Part shown: positions 1-7,147 of the stretch, piece by piece
How positions within the stretch are numbered: the stretch's first letter is position 1
How the letters are laid out: every line of letters starts with the position of its first letter
DNA from: Anaerolineae bacterium
GTDB lineage: Bacteria; Chloroflexota; Anaerolineae; SpSt-313
DNA length: 23,153 bases
Reading direction: 5' to 3'
Assembly: GCA_023511475.1 (NCBI GenBank)
Contig: JAIMBM010000006.1
Span: 1-23,153, forward strand
Program-made: the position numbers and the translations under genes
The notes under the pieces: generated by a model
Databases searched by the model: none
What the model was told of the DNA's origin: nothing
The model's input: only the letters and a program-made list of their open reading frames with translations

Positions 1-2
1 AA

Positions 3-650
3 AGGGACACGGGCCTGACCGTAGTCTTTGTCGAGCTAGGGCAGGAGGCGCGGGTGGTCGGGGGCGCGCTGTCCGAGGCCATCGCCGAGGGGGTCCGCAA
101 GGGGTACACGGAGGGCTACCTCCGCAAGTCGGTCGTCACCCAGCCCTACTCCGCCCGCATCAACACCAGAGACAACACTCCACCTGTCATCCACTATGAC
201 GTCGTCCCCGGCGATCATCTCCGCCTGACCGTAGTGCCCAAGGGCGGTGGCAGCGAGAACATGAGCACGCTGCGCATGCTCGTTCCTGCCGATGGCCGAC
301 AGGGCGTGGTCGAGTTTGTGGTGTCGTGCGTGGACGAGGCGGGAGCGAACCCTTGCCCGCCGATCATCGTGGGCGTGGGGATCGGCGGGACGGTGGAGAA
401 GGCGACGCTCCTTGCCAAGCGCGCCCTGCTGCGGCCTGTCGGCCGGCCGAGCCCCAATGCCGAGGACGCCGCCCTCGAGGCCGAGCTCCTCTCGCGCATC
501 AATGACCTGGGTATCGGCCCGGCAGGGTTGGGTGGCCGCTGCACGGCGCTGGCCGTGCATGTCGAGACCTTCCCCTGTCACATCGCCAGCCTGCCAGTGG
601 CGGTGAACATCCAGTGTCACTCGGCGCGACATAAGGAGGCGGTTCTCTAG
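3..650 (+). CDS. Fumarate hydratase class I, alpha subunit (N-terminal type), 5' partial
   Basis: Alpha subunit of the two-subunit oxygen-sensitive [4Fe-4S] fumarase (tartrate dehydratase alpha family), which interconverts fumarate and malate in the cytoplasm. The reading frame is open to the window edge. Its first visible residues, RDTGLTVVFVELGQ, match the family's (C)QDTG block, so the real start and the first cluster cysteine lie upstream. A GTG at 54 is an internal codon, not the start. Further family motifs are GGGSENMS, the second cluster-cysteine block GANPCPPIIVGVGIGG, and the C-terminal RCTALAVHV, PCHIASLPVAVN and CHSARHKE blocks. The stop is TAG at 648-650. The beta subunit begins 16 nt downstream, so the two are co-transcribed. 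The family assignment is firm. Fumarase rather than tartrate dehydratase is inferred from general similarity. Confidence 0.93.
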   Translation, partial: RDTGLTVVFVELGQEARVVGGALSEAIAEGVRKGYTEGYLRKSVVTQPYSARINTRDNTPPVIHYDVVPGDHLRLTVVPKGGGSENMSTLRMLVPADGRQGVVEFVVSCVDEAGANPCPPIIVGVGIGGTVEKATLLAKRALLRPVGRPSPNAEDAALEAELLSRINDLGIGPAGLGGRCTALAVHVETFPCHIASLPVAVNIQCHSARHKEAVL

Positions 651-666
651 CCCACGGAGGTGGCAC

Positions 667-1221
667 GTGCAGATCAGCACTCCGCTGACCGATGAGGTCA
701 TCGCTGGCCTTCACGCAGGGGACGCGGTCTCGATCACCGGCACGATCTATGTGGCGCGCGACGCCGCTCACAAGCGGCTCGTTGCCGCCCTCGAGGCCGG
801 TCAGCCGCTGCCCTTCGACCTGCGTGGCCAGATCATCTACTACATGGGCCCCTCTCCGGCTCCCCCCGGCCGGCCGATCGGCTCCGCAGGTCCTACCACG
901 AGCTATCGCATGGACCCGTATACACCGGCCCTGCTGCGCGCGGGGCTCAAGGGCATGATCGGCAAAGGCAATCGCAGCCCGGAGGTGCGCGACGCGATCG
1001 TGCGCTACCGGGCTGTCTACTTTGCTAGCGTCGGAGGTGCCGCGGCGCTGATCGCGCGCTCGGTGTGCGAGGCTGAGGTGATCGCCTACCCCGAGCTCGG
1101 CCCCGAGGCGGTGCAACGGCTCGAGGTGGTGGACCTGCCCGTCATCGTCATCAACGACATCTATGGCGGCGATGCCTATGAGGCGGGCAAGGTCGCCTAC
1201 CGGCGGGAGCGGACGGAGTGA
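667..1221 (+). CDS. Fumarate hydratase class I, beta subunit
   Basis: Beta subunit (184 residues, normal for the family) that completes the two-subunit class I fumarase. Visible motifs are ISTPLTDE at the N-terminus, GTIYVARDAAHKR, YYMGPSPAPPGRPIGSAGPT and TTSYRMD, and MIGKGNRS. In the family these line the active site next to the cluster carried by alpha. The start is a GTG at 667 shortly after a GGAGG stretch, 16 nt beyond the alpha stop. Its TGA overlaps the GTG start of hdrC in a 4-nt GTGA arrangement (1218-1221), which indicates translational coupling of fumarase to the Hdr genes. No residue looks missing. Confidence 0.93.
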   Translation: MQISTPLTDEVIAGLHAGDAVSITGTIYVARDAAHKRLVAALEAGQPLPFDLRGQIIYYMGPSPAPPGRPIGSAGPTTSYRMDPYTPALLRAGLKGMIGKGNRSPEVRDAIVRYRAVYFASVGGAAALIARSVCEAEVIAYPELGPEAVQRLEVVDLPVIVINDIYGGDAYEAGKVAYRRERTE

Positions 1222-1625
1222 AGGTCACGCTCTTGCCCGAGGGCCTGCGGCCGGCCCTGCAGCAGCGCGTCGAAGAGGCCAGCGGCCAGAACGTGCTGGC
1301 CTGCTATCAGTGTGGCAAGTGCTCCGCCGGGTGCCCGGTGGCCGGTGTCATGGACCTGCTCCCCAATCAGGTCATCCGCCTGGTGCAGCTTGGTCTGGTA
1401 GAGGAAGCGCTGACAAGCCAGACGATCTGGTACTGTGCGGCCTGCCTGACCTGTGCAGCCCGCTGCCCCAAGGGCGTGGACCTGCCGCGGGTGATGGAGG
1501 CGCTGCGGGAGTTAGCCATGGAGCGCAGCGGCGATCATCTTCCGCCCGACCGCCTGCCGGCCGAGGCGCTTGCCGAATGGCCGCAGCAGGCCGTCATTGG
1601 GGGGTTCCGCAAGTACACCTGGTAG
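1218..1625 (+). CDS. hdrC: Heterodisulfide reductase subunit C-like iron-sulfur protein
   Basis: Small electron-transfer protein (135 residues) with two [4Fe-4S] ferredoxin-type motifs: CYQCGKCSAGCP at residues 29-40 and CAACLTCAARCP at 73-84. In the Hdr family HdrC passes electrons between the HdrA flavoprotein and HdrB. Length and motif spacing fit soluble HdrC. There is no membrane segment, so it is not the HdrE/DsrM type. The start is GTG 1218, which overlaps the fumarase beta stop by 4 nt. hdrB follows after 43 nt. The physiological disulfide is unknown: bacteria of this type are not known to use CoM/CoB, so the name reflects family rather than substrate. Confidence 0.9.
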   Translation: MKVTLLPEGLRPALQQRVEEASGQNVLACYQCGKCSAGCPVAGVMDLLPNQVIRLVQLGLVEEALTSQTIWYCAACLTCAARCPKGVDLPRVMEALRELAMERSGDHLPPDRLPAEALAEWPQQAVIGGFRKYTW

Positions 1626-1668
1626 GCGGAGCGGCTCCGCTGGCCCCGCGGCAAAGGCTGACTGGTGA

Positions 1669-2556
1669 ATGCAGAACATGGAAGCTCTGCCCTACTTCCC
1701 CGGATGTACGCTCAAGCAGCGCGCGGCAGGGTTTGACCGCTCGGCGCGGGACGTCTTTTCAGCACTGGGCAGCCCGCTGGCAGAGCTGCCGGGCTGGAAC
1801 TGCTGCGGTGCGACCTTTCCCCTCACAGTGGAGAACCTCCTCGACCTGACCGGCCCCGCACGCATACTGGTGTCGGCGCGTGCCGAGGGCACGCGTCTGG
1901 CGGTGGCCTGCGCTGCCTGCTACAACGTGCTGCGGCGGACCAACCATCTCCTTCGCACCGATGCGGAGAAGCGGGAGAAGGTCTGCCTCTTCATCGAGTC
2001 GGAGTATGATGGCGACCTCGAGGTCGTACACATCCTTGAGTTGCTGCATCGGGAGATCGGGTGCGGTCACGTGCGGCAGGCCCTGCGCCGGCCGCTCGAG
2101 GGGCTGAGGGTCGCCGCCTACTATGGCTGCCTGCTGCTGCGACCTGCGGCCGAGGTTGGCTTTGACGATCCGGAGAGCCCGGTCCTGCTGGACGAGCTGC
2201 TGGCGGCTGCGGGGGCGGCGCCGGTCTCCTACCCGCATCGGGGGGAGTGTTGCGGCGGATATCTGGCGGTGCGGTCCGAGGAGGCAGCGCTGGAGGCGTC
2301 GAAGCGGGTGCTGATGGCGATCAGCGCTGCCGGGGCGGAGGTCGTGGTGACGAGCTGTCCGCTCTGCCAGTACAACCTGGATCGACGGCAGGCGGCGATT
2401 GCGCGACAGGAGGCGGGCTTTCGGCCGGTTCCGGTGCTCTACTTCACCCAGCTCCTCGGCCTTGCGCTCGGCGCTGACGGCGCCGGCTATCGGCTCGACG
2501 AGCACCATGTCGACCCGCGGCCGCTGCTGAAGGAGCGCGGGCTGGTGGAGGGGTGA
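1669..2556 (+). CDS. hdrB: Heterodisulfide reductase subunit B-like protein (two CCG domains)
   Basis: 295-residue protein with two cysteine-rich CCG domains. The first uses C13, C45-C46 and C81/C84 (motifs PGCTL, WNCCGA, CAAC). The second uses C154, C194-C195 and C230/C233 (YGCLL, GECCGG, CPLC). In methanogen HdrB these bind the two noncubane [4Fe-4S] clusters that reduce the heterodisulfide. Both sets are complete, so a disulfide-reductase-type active site is plausible. The start is ATG 1669; an ATG at 1678 is an alternative, and neither has a strong ribosome-binding site. It follows hdrC as in hdrCB operons. Downstream the operon is interrupted by a repeat-flanked island before hdrA. Confidence 0.9.
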   Translation: MQNMEALPYFPGCTLKQRAAGFDRSARDVFSALGSPLAELPGWNCCGATFPLTVENLLDLTGPARILVSARAEGTRLAVACAACYNVLRRTNHLLRTDAEKREKVCLFIESEYDGDLEVVHILELLHREIGCGHVRQALRRPLEGLRVAAYYGCLLLRPAAEVGFDDPESPVLLDELLAAAGAAPVSYPHRGECCGGYLAVRSEEAALEASKRVLMAISAAGAEVVVTSCPLCQYNLDRRQAAIARQEAGFRPVPVLYFTQLLGLALGADGAGYRLDEHHVDPRPLLKERGLVEG

Positions 2557-2611
2557 GGCGTTTGGAGCACGAAGGGGTAGCACGAAGGACGCGCAGAAGC
2601 GCGAAGGACGC

Positions 2612-2699
2612 GAAGGAGTAGCGCGAAGGACGCGAAGGAGTAGCGCGAAGGACGCGAAGGAGCAGCGCGAAGGACGCGAAGGAGTAGCGCGAAGGACGC
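2612..2699 (+). repeat. 22-bp tandem repeat, four copies
   Basis: Units begin at 2612, 2634, 2656 and 2678 with consensus GAAGGAGTAGCGCGAAGGAC plus GC. The third copy has CAG in place of TAG. The flanks (2563-2611 and 2700-2722) hold degenerate units. The array lies directly upstream of the GxxExxY start codon. Confidence 0.9.
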
Positions 2700-2737
2700 G
2701 AAGGGGGAAACGCGAACGGGGGCGGAGAAGGGGTGGC

Positions 2738-3167
2738 ATGACGGAAGGGACTGGGCCGGGGTCGCGGAAGGGCTATGATTTTGAGCGGCTGTCATATGAG
2801 GTGTTTGGGGCTTGCATTGCAGTGCAAAGGAAGATGGGCGTGCACTGCATGGAGGTTGACTATCAGCGCGCGCTGGAACTGGAGCTGAAGGCGCGTGGCC
2901 TGCAGTACGAGCGCGAGGCTGAGATTCCGGTCGCCTACGACGGGCACGTCGTGACGAAGCGGCGCGTGGACTTTGATCTCGGACGGGCACGATGAACTGC
3001 TGCTGGAGACCAAGGCGCGTAGCACGTTGCTTCCCGAGGATACGGAGCAGTGCTTGCTCTACCTGTGCCAGGGGAGATACCGTGTTTGCCTGCTGGCCAA
3101 TTTCGGCGAAAAGCCGCTGGGCAAGAGACGCTTCGTATACACCCCGCCGGCAGACGCGCCCCAGTGA
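2738..3167 (+). pseudogene. GxxExxY-family (PDDEXK-like) protein, frameshifted
   Basis: Two adjacent frames together encode one GxxExxY protein of about 140 residues. The 5' part (2738-2995) contains YEVFGACIAVQRKMG, the family signature G-V-H-C-M-E-V-D-Y (GxxxxExxY in alignment), an E-REAEIPVAYDGH segment and the RRVDF strand. It then runs into a stop in the wrong frame. The 3' part, in the +1 frame from about 2973, supplies ISDGHDELLLETKA, LYLCQGRYRVCLLANFG and KRRFVY. The D of RVDF and the E-x-K of ETKA are the expected PDDEXK nuclease-fold residues. The break is at a TTT run near 2972-2974. It may be a true inactivating mutation, a sequencing error or a programmed shift. Family function is unknown. 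Confidence 0.8.
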
Positions 3168-3175
3168 GTGGCGAC

Positions 3176-3248
3176 TACCCTTCGCGCCACTTCGCGTTCT
3201 TCGCGTCGCTTCGCGCCCTTCGTGCTCCTTCGCGCCCTTCGTGCTCCA
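3176..3248 (-). repeat. Right-hand inverted repeat arm of the GxxExxY island
   Basis: TTCGCG/CTTCGTGCTCC-type units on the + strand, including two exact 19-bp copies of TTCGCGCCCTTCGTGCTCC at 3210-3228 and 3229-3247. Read on the minus strand they are of the same family as the repeats at 2563-2722. The remaining bases to hdrA (3249-3371) show no gene or clear signal. Confidence 0.8.
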
Positions 3249-3371
3249 GTATTCTTGCGCGCTCCGGCCCGCTTGCGACACGCCTGACTGGAGCGGAGGT
3301 TGGCCGAGGGGTAGCGAACAGGTACACTACATAACGGGCTCATCCGGGAAGACTTTGGGGGTCAACCGGTA

Positions 3372-4724
3372 ATGCACATGACGCGCCCAGGCCAGACGCG
3401 CGCCTTGATCATCGGTGCCGGGATCGCAGGGCTACAGGCGGCGCTCGACATCGCAAACTCGGGCTACGAGGTTGTCCTCGTCGACCGGCTGCCCTCGGTA
3501 GGCGGGCACATGGCCCAGCTTTCCGAGACCTTTCCGACTCTCGACTGCTCGCAGTGCATCCTCACGCCGCGCACGGTGGAGGTCGGTCACCATCCGCGCA
3601 TTCGCCTGTACACCTACTCCGAGCTAACCGGCCTGCAGGGCGAGGCCGGAGCGTTCACTGCGACGATCCGGCGGCGCGCGGCCTATGTGCGCTGGGACCT
3701 TTGCACCGGGTGCGGGCTGTGCCAGTCCAAGTGTCCGTCGCGGGTGCCGGCCGAGTTTGAGGGGCTCCTCGGAGAGCGACGGGCCATCTACACGCTATCG
3801 CCGCAGGCGGTCCCGAACAAGCCGGTCATCGACCGGGAGCATTGCCGGTACTTTGCCCTCGGGCGCTGCCAGGTCTGTGAGCGCCTGTGCCCGGTCGGCG
3901 CCATCGATTATGAGCAGCGGGATCAGGTGGTCGAGGAGCCGGTCGGGGCGGTGATCGTGGCGACCGGATACCAGCTCCTGCCGCTGGCCCGGCTGCCGGA
4001 GTATGGCGGAGGGGCCGTGCCGGATGTCATTGACGGCCTCCAGTTCGAGCGGCTCCTCTCCGCCTCGGGGCCGACTGCGGGCATGGTGCGAAGGCCGTCC
4101 GACGGCCGGGTGCCCAAGAGGGTGGTCTTTATCCAGTGTGCCGGCTCGCGGGACCCGGAGCGAGGGCAGCCCTACTGCAGCAAGTTCTGCTGCATGTACA
4201 CCGCCAAGCACGCGCTGCTCTATCGACACCGTGTGCACGATGGGCAGGCGATCGTCTTCTACATCGACATCCGGGCGGCGGGCAAGGGCTACGAGGAGTT
4301 CGTTCAGCGGGCCATGGACGAGGAGCGGGTCCTGTACCTGCGGGGCAAGGTCTCGAAGGTGTTTCGGGATGGCGATCAGGTGATGGTATGGGGCACCGAT
4401 ACCCTCTCGGGCCGCAATGTGGAGGTCGCTGCTGACCTGGTGGTTCTGGCGCCCGCGGCCCTGCCCGACTCCTCGCAGAGGGACCTGGCGCGGGTCCTGG
4501 GCCTCACCATCGGCGAGGATGGGTTTATGGAGGAGCGCGACCCGCAGTTGGCACCGGTAGATACGCCGCGCCCGGGGGTCTTTGTGGCGGGAGCAGCGGC
4601 GGGACCGAAGGACATCCCCGAGACGGTCGCGCAGGCCAGTGCTGCGGCAGCACGGGTCCTGTCCCTCTTCTCGCGATGGGAGAGGGAGGCCCAGGTTCAG
4701 GTACAGGCAGATGGGCGCAGATAG
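3372..4724 (+). CDS. hdrA: HdrA-type FAD/iron-sulfur protein (HdrA1, short form)
   Basis: 450-residue flavoprotein of the HdrA family, whose FAD can perform electron bifurcation in soluble Hdr complexes. It begins directly with the FAD Rossmann motif GAGIAG (residues 15-20). Then come the LDCSQCILTPRTVEVG block (C59/C62) typical of HdrA, and an inserted ferredoxin region with C111, C114, C117, C121 and then C158, C166, C169, C173. It continues with VGAVIVATGY, FIQCAGSRD, YCSKFCCMY (C269, C273, C274) and the closing PGVFVAGAAAGPKDIPETV. It lacks both the CHCG N-terminal domain and the C-terminal two-cluster ferredoxin of full HdrA, as in QmoA-like proteins; those pieces are in the next gene. 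The start at ATG 3372 has a weak ribosome-binding site; ATG 3378 is possible. It overlaps the next gene by 14 nt. Confidence 0.88.
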   Translation: MHMTRPGQTRALIIGAGIAGLQAALDIANSGYEVVLVDRLPSVGGHMAQLSETFPTLDCSQCILTPRTVEVGHHPRIRLYTYSELTGLQGEAGAFTATIRRRAAYVRWDLCTGCGLCQSKCPSRVPAEFEGLLGERRAIYTLSPQAVPNKPVIDREHCRYFALGRCQVCERLCPVGAIDYEQRDQVVEEPVGAVIVATGYQLLPLARLPEYGGGAVPDVIDGLQFERLLSASGPTAGMVRRPSDGRVPKRVVFIQCAGSRDPERGQPYCSKFCCMYTAKHALLYRHRVHDGQAIVFYIDIRAAGKGYEEFVQRAMDEERVLYLRGKVSKVFRDGDQVMVWGTDTLSGRNVEVAADLVVLAPAALPDSSQRDLARVLGLTIGEDGFMEERDPQLAPVDTPRPGVFVAGAAAGPKDIPETVAQASAAAARVLSLFSRWEREAQVQVQADGRR

Positions 4725-6528
4725 GGATCGCGAGGGGCAACTGCCCGTCGGGCAGGGCCGGGAGGCCTGTGCCGGGACCGGGCGCCGCATCGGCGTGTTC
4801 ATCTGCCACTGCGGCAGCAATATCGCAGGCTCAGTCGACGTCAGGCGAGCGGCCGAGACCGTTCGCGGGCTGCGGGGGGTGGCCTGCGCGACCGACTATG
4901 GCTATATGTGTTCCGACCCGGGGCAGGCGCTCATCCGCCAGTCGATTGCCGAGCAGGGGCTGGACGGCATCGTGGTCGCCGCCTGCTCGCCCTCCATGCA
5001 TGAGGCGACCTTCCGCAGGGCGGCCGAGGCCGCCGGCCTGAACCCCTATCGCGTGGAGATCGCCAACATCCGCGAGCAGTGCAGCTGGGTGCACCAGGAG
5101 GACAGGGAGAAGGCGACGCAGAAGGCGATCGCTCTGATCGCCAGCCTGGTCGAGAAGGTGCGAGGCGATGACCCGCTCGAGCCGCTCGGGACGCCCGTCA
5201 CGCGACGGCTTCTGGTGATAGGCGGCGGCATCGCCGGGATGACGGTCGCCCTCGAGGTCGCAGACGCGGGCTACGAGGTTATCCTCGTCGAGCGCGGGGC
5301 GGAGCTGGGCGGGAGGCTTCGCCAGATTCGGGAGACCTATGCGGCCCTGACCCCGCTGGCAGCGCCGCTGCAGACGCTCATCGAGCGCGTGCGGGAGCAT
5401 CCGCGCATCAGGGTGCTCCTCGGCAGCGAGGTCGAGTCGGCGAGTGGGTACGTCGGCAGCTTTACGGTAACCGTTCGCCCGGCTGCGGGTGCGAACGCCC
5501 CGGGTGGATACCGGAGCGAGGCCGACCCTGCAGGAGGGACACAGCACGAGGTCGGGGCGATTGTCGTGGCGACCGGGTACGAGCTCATCCCCTTGAGCCG
5601 GTTGGGGGAGTACGGCGGCGGGCGGGTGGCGGACGTGGTGGACGCCCTGGAGTTCGAGCGGCTCCTCGCGCAGGAGGTGCCGCGGAGGCCGTCCGACGGT
5701 CGTGTGCCGCGCCGCGTGGCCTTTGTGCAGTGTGCCGGATCGCGGGACCCCGAGCATGGTGTGCCCTACTGCTCCAAGGTGTGCTGCCTCTACACGGCCA
5801 AGCAGGCGCTCCTCTACCGGCAGCGCGTCCCCGATGGTGAGGCGGTTGTGTTTGTCATCGACGTGCGCACGGGGGGCCGGCGCTACGAAGAGTTCGTCCA
5901 GCGGGCGATGGAGGAGGGACACGTCCTCTATCTGCGCGGCAAGGTGGCCAAGGTCTTTCGGCAGGGCGATCAGGTCATCGTCTGGGGGGTCGACACGCTG
6001 GCCGGGCGCAATGTCGAGGTTGCCGCGGACCTGGTCGTCCTGGCGGCGGCGGTCGTCCCGAGTGCCGGGGCAGCGGAGCTGGGGCGCCGGCTGAGGGCAA
6101 CGACCGATGAGCTGGGCTTTTTCCGGGAGGCCCATCCCAAGCTCCGCCCGGTAGAGAGCCTGACGGCGGGCATCTTTCTGGCGGGCGCCGCGCAGGCGCC
6201 GAAGGACATCGCCGAGACGGTCTCGCAGGCCGAGGCGGCTGCGGCGAAGGTTCTGGGGCTGTTCTCGCGGCCCGAGCTGGTGCAGGAGCCAACGGTCGCG
6301 ACGGTTCTGCAGGAGCTGTGCGCGGGATGTGGCCTGTGCGTGAGCGCCTGCCCGTATGAGGCGCGCTCGCTCAACGCGCGCCTGCGTGTGGCGGAGGTCA
6401 ATGCCGCGCTCTGTCAGGGGTGTGGGGCCTGTGTCGTGGCCTGCCCGAACAAGGCCTGCGTGGTGCGCAACTGGCGCCCGGAGCAGACGCTGGCGATGGT
6501 CGGGGCGGTGCTGGGGGAGGTCCAATGA
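4711..6528 (+). CDS. hdrA: HdrA-type FAD/iron-sulfur protein (HdrA2) with CHCG domain and C-terminal ferredoxins
   Basis: 605-residue HdrA homologue. Domain order: N-terminal iron-sulfur domain starting IGVFICHCGSNIAG (C32, C34, with C67 in YMCSDPG and C92 in ACSPSMHE); FAD Rossmann motif GGGIAG near 171-176; HdrA core with VGAIVVATGYELIP, CAGSRDPEHG and YCSKVCCLY (C354, C358, C359); C-terminal ferredoxin domain with CAGCGLCVSACP (537-548) and CQGCGACVVACP (568-579). Unlike HdrA1 it has no CSxC block and no inserted ferredoxin after the Rossmann motif. The frame is open further upstream, but that part overlaps hdrA1 and is not HdrA-like; ATG 4711 lies just before the conserved domain and gives a typical 14-nt overlap. 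A 619-nt repeat-rich spacer follows. Confidence 0.88.
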   Translation: MGADRDREGQLPVGQGREACAGTGRRIGVFICHCGSNIAGSVDVRRAAETVRGLRGVACATDYGYMCSDPGQALIRQSIAEQGLDGIVVAACSPSMHEATFRRAAEAAGLNPYRVEIANIREQCSWVHQEDREKATQKAIALIASLVEKVRGDDPLEPLGTPVTRRLLVIGGGIAGMTVALEVADAGYEVILVERGAELGGRLRQIRETYAALTPLAAPLQTLIERVREHPRIRVLLGSEVESASGYVGSFTVTVRPAAGANAPGGYRSEADPAGGTQHEVGAIVVATGYELIPLSRLGEYGGGRVADVVDALEFERLLAQEVPRRPSDGRVPRRVAFVQCAGSRDPEHGVPYCSKVCCLYTAKQALLYRQRVPDGEAVVFVIDVRTGGRRYEEFVQRAMEEGHVLYLRGKVAKVFRQGDQVIVWGVDTLAGRNVEVAADLVVLAAAVVPSAGAAELGRRLRATTDELGFFREAHPKLRPVESLTAGIFLAGAAQAPKDIAETVSQAEAAAAKVLGLFSRPELVQEPTVATVLQELCAGCGLCVSACPYEARSLNARLRVAEVNAALCQGCGACVVACPNKACVVRNWRPEQTLAMVGAVLGEVQ

Positions 6529-6556
6529 GGCTCCTCCGAGGCGGGGCCCCCCTGCC

Positions 6557-6649
6557 GTTCCCCCGACGCGGGGGAATAGGAGGACCCCTACCGTTCCCCC
6601 GACGCGGGGGAATAGGAGGACCCCCTACCGTTCCCCCGGCGCGGGGGAA
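6557..6649. repeat. Palindromic TTCCCCCGRCGCGGGGGAA units, 36-37 bp spacing
   Basis: The palindrome begins at 6557, 6593 and 6630, with 16-17 nt of near-identical TAGGAGGACCCCTACCG sequence between copies. Further copies occur once per 142-bp unit at 6772 and 6914. Each can fold as a GC-rich stem-loop. The intervening sequence is conserved rather than unique, so this is not a CRISPR array. Confidence 0.85.
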
Positions 6650-7018
6650 TAGGAAAGAGGATCGCCCGGAAGGGGGTGGCCGCGAGGGGAGGAGAGAGCC
6701 TATCCCCCCGTTTCGGGGGGACGGTGGGGGGTCCGATCGTCCGCATCGCCGGGACGATGCGACCCCCTACCGTTCCCCCGGCGCGGGGGAATAGGAGAGA
6801 GCATCGCCCGGAAGGGAGTGGCCGCGAGGGGAGGAGAGAGCCTATCCCCCCGTTTCGGGGGGACGGTGGGGGGTCCGATCCTCCGCATCGCCGGGACGAT
6901 GCGACCCGCTACCGTTCCCTCGGCGCGGGGGAATAGGAGAGAGCATCGCCCGGAAGGGAGTGGCCGCGAGGGGAGGAGAGTGCCTATCCCCCCGTTTCGG
7001 GGGGACGGTGGGGGGTCT
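6621..7018. repeat. 142-bp tandem repeat, about 2.8 copies
   Basis: Copies begin at 6621, 6763 and 6905. Each carries the TTCCCCCGGCGCGGGGGAA palindrome, an ATCGCCCGGAAGGGRGTGGC segment and a hairpin TCCCCCCG-TTT-CGGGGGGA (6703-6721, 6845-6863, 6987-7005). The first two also carry a CATCGCCGGGACGATG segment. Copies differ at only a few positions, which indicates recent duplication. The third copy ends at the GGGGGGTC near 7018. Confidence 0.88.
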
Positions 7019-7147
7019 CGCGGCTGCAGGAGGAGCTACGGCCCGCGGGAAGGGGATAGCAGGTGGGACTGGTGGATTGCTCCGCCTGCCCTGCGGGCTG
7101 GCCTGCAGTGACGGCAATCCTGCGACAACCGTCTGAGGTTGGTGGAC

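Larger units (their letters stand above)
2563..3248. mobile_element. Repeat-flanked GxxExxY island (putative non-autonomous element)
   Basis: A 686-nt island between hdrB and hdrA. Both ends carry the same 14 bases in inverted orientation: TGGAGCACGAAGGG at 2563-2576 and its reverse complement at 3235-3248. Inside the left end are GCGAAGGACGCGAAGGAG-type tandem units, and inside the right end TTCGCGCCCTTCGTGCTCC-type units, which are the same kind of sequence on the opposite strand. The only gene inside is the frameshifted GxxExxY gene. No target-site duplication is evident. A mobile or repeat-driven origin is inference from the symmetry and from its position inside an otherwise compact operon. 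Confidence 0.5.
6529..7147. other. Repeat-rich intergenic spacer inside the hdr cluster
   Basis: 619 nt between hdrA2 and hdrA3 with no credible gene. It consists mostly of G/C-rich palindromes and a 142-bp tandem array. The 142-bp period is not a multiple of three, so the open frames running through it do not encode a tandem protein repeat. The last 130 nt (7019-7147) are unique sequence leading to a GAGGT ribosome-binding site at 7135-7139, 8 nt before the ATG at 7148. Confidence 0.8.

Noticed and set aside
54..650. GTG at 54 as start of fumarase alpha
   Set aside because: The frame is open to the window edge and the upstream residues (RDTGLTVVFVELGQ) are conserved family sequence, so the gene is truncated by the window.
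4582..4710. Upstream in-frame extension of hdrA2
   Set aside because: It lies in the conserved 3' coding part of hdrA1 and gives an arginine-rich sequence unlike HdrA. ATG 4711 precedes the CHCG domain.
6557..7018. Possible CRISPR array (regular palindromic repeats)
   Set aside because: Spacing is either 36-37 or 142 bp and the sequence between palindromes is conserved between copies rather than unique. There are no cas genes.
6676..7111. Open frames through the repeat array suggesting a repeat protein
   Set aside because: The 142-bp period is not divisible by three, so successive copies fall in different frames, and the coding pattern is low complexity.
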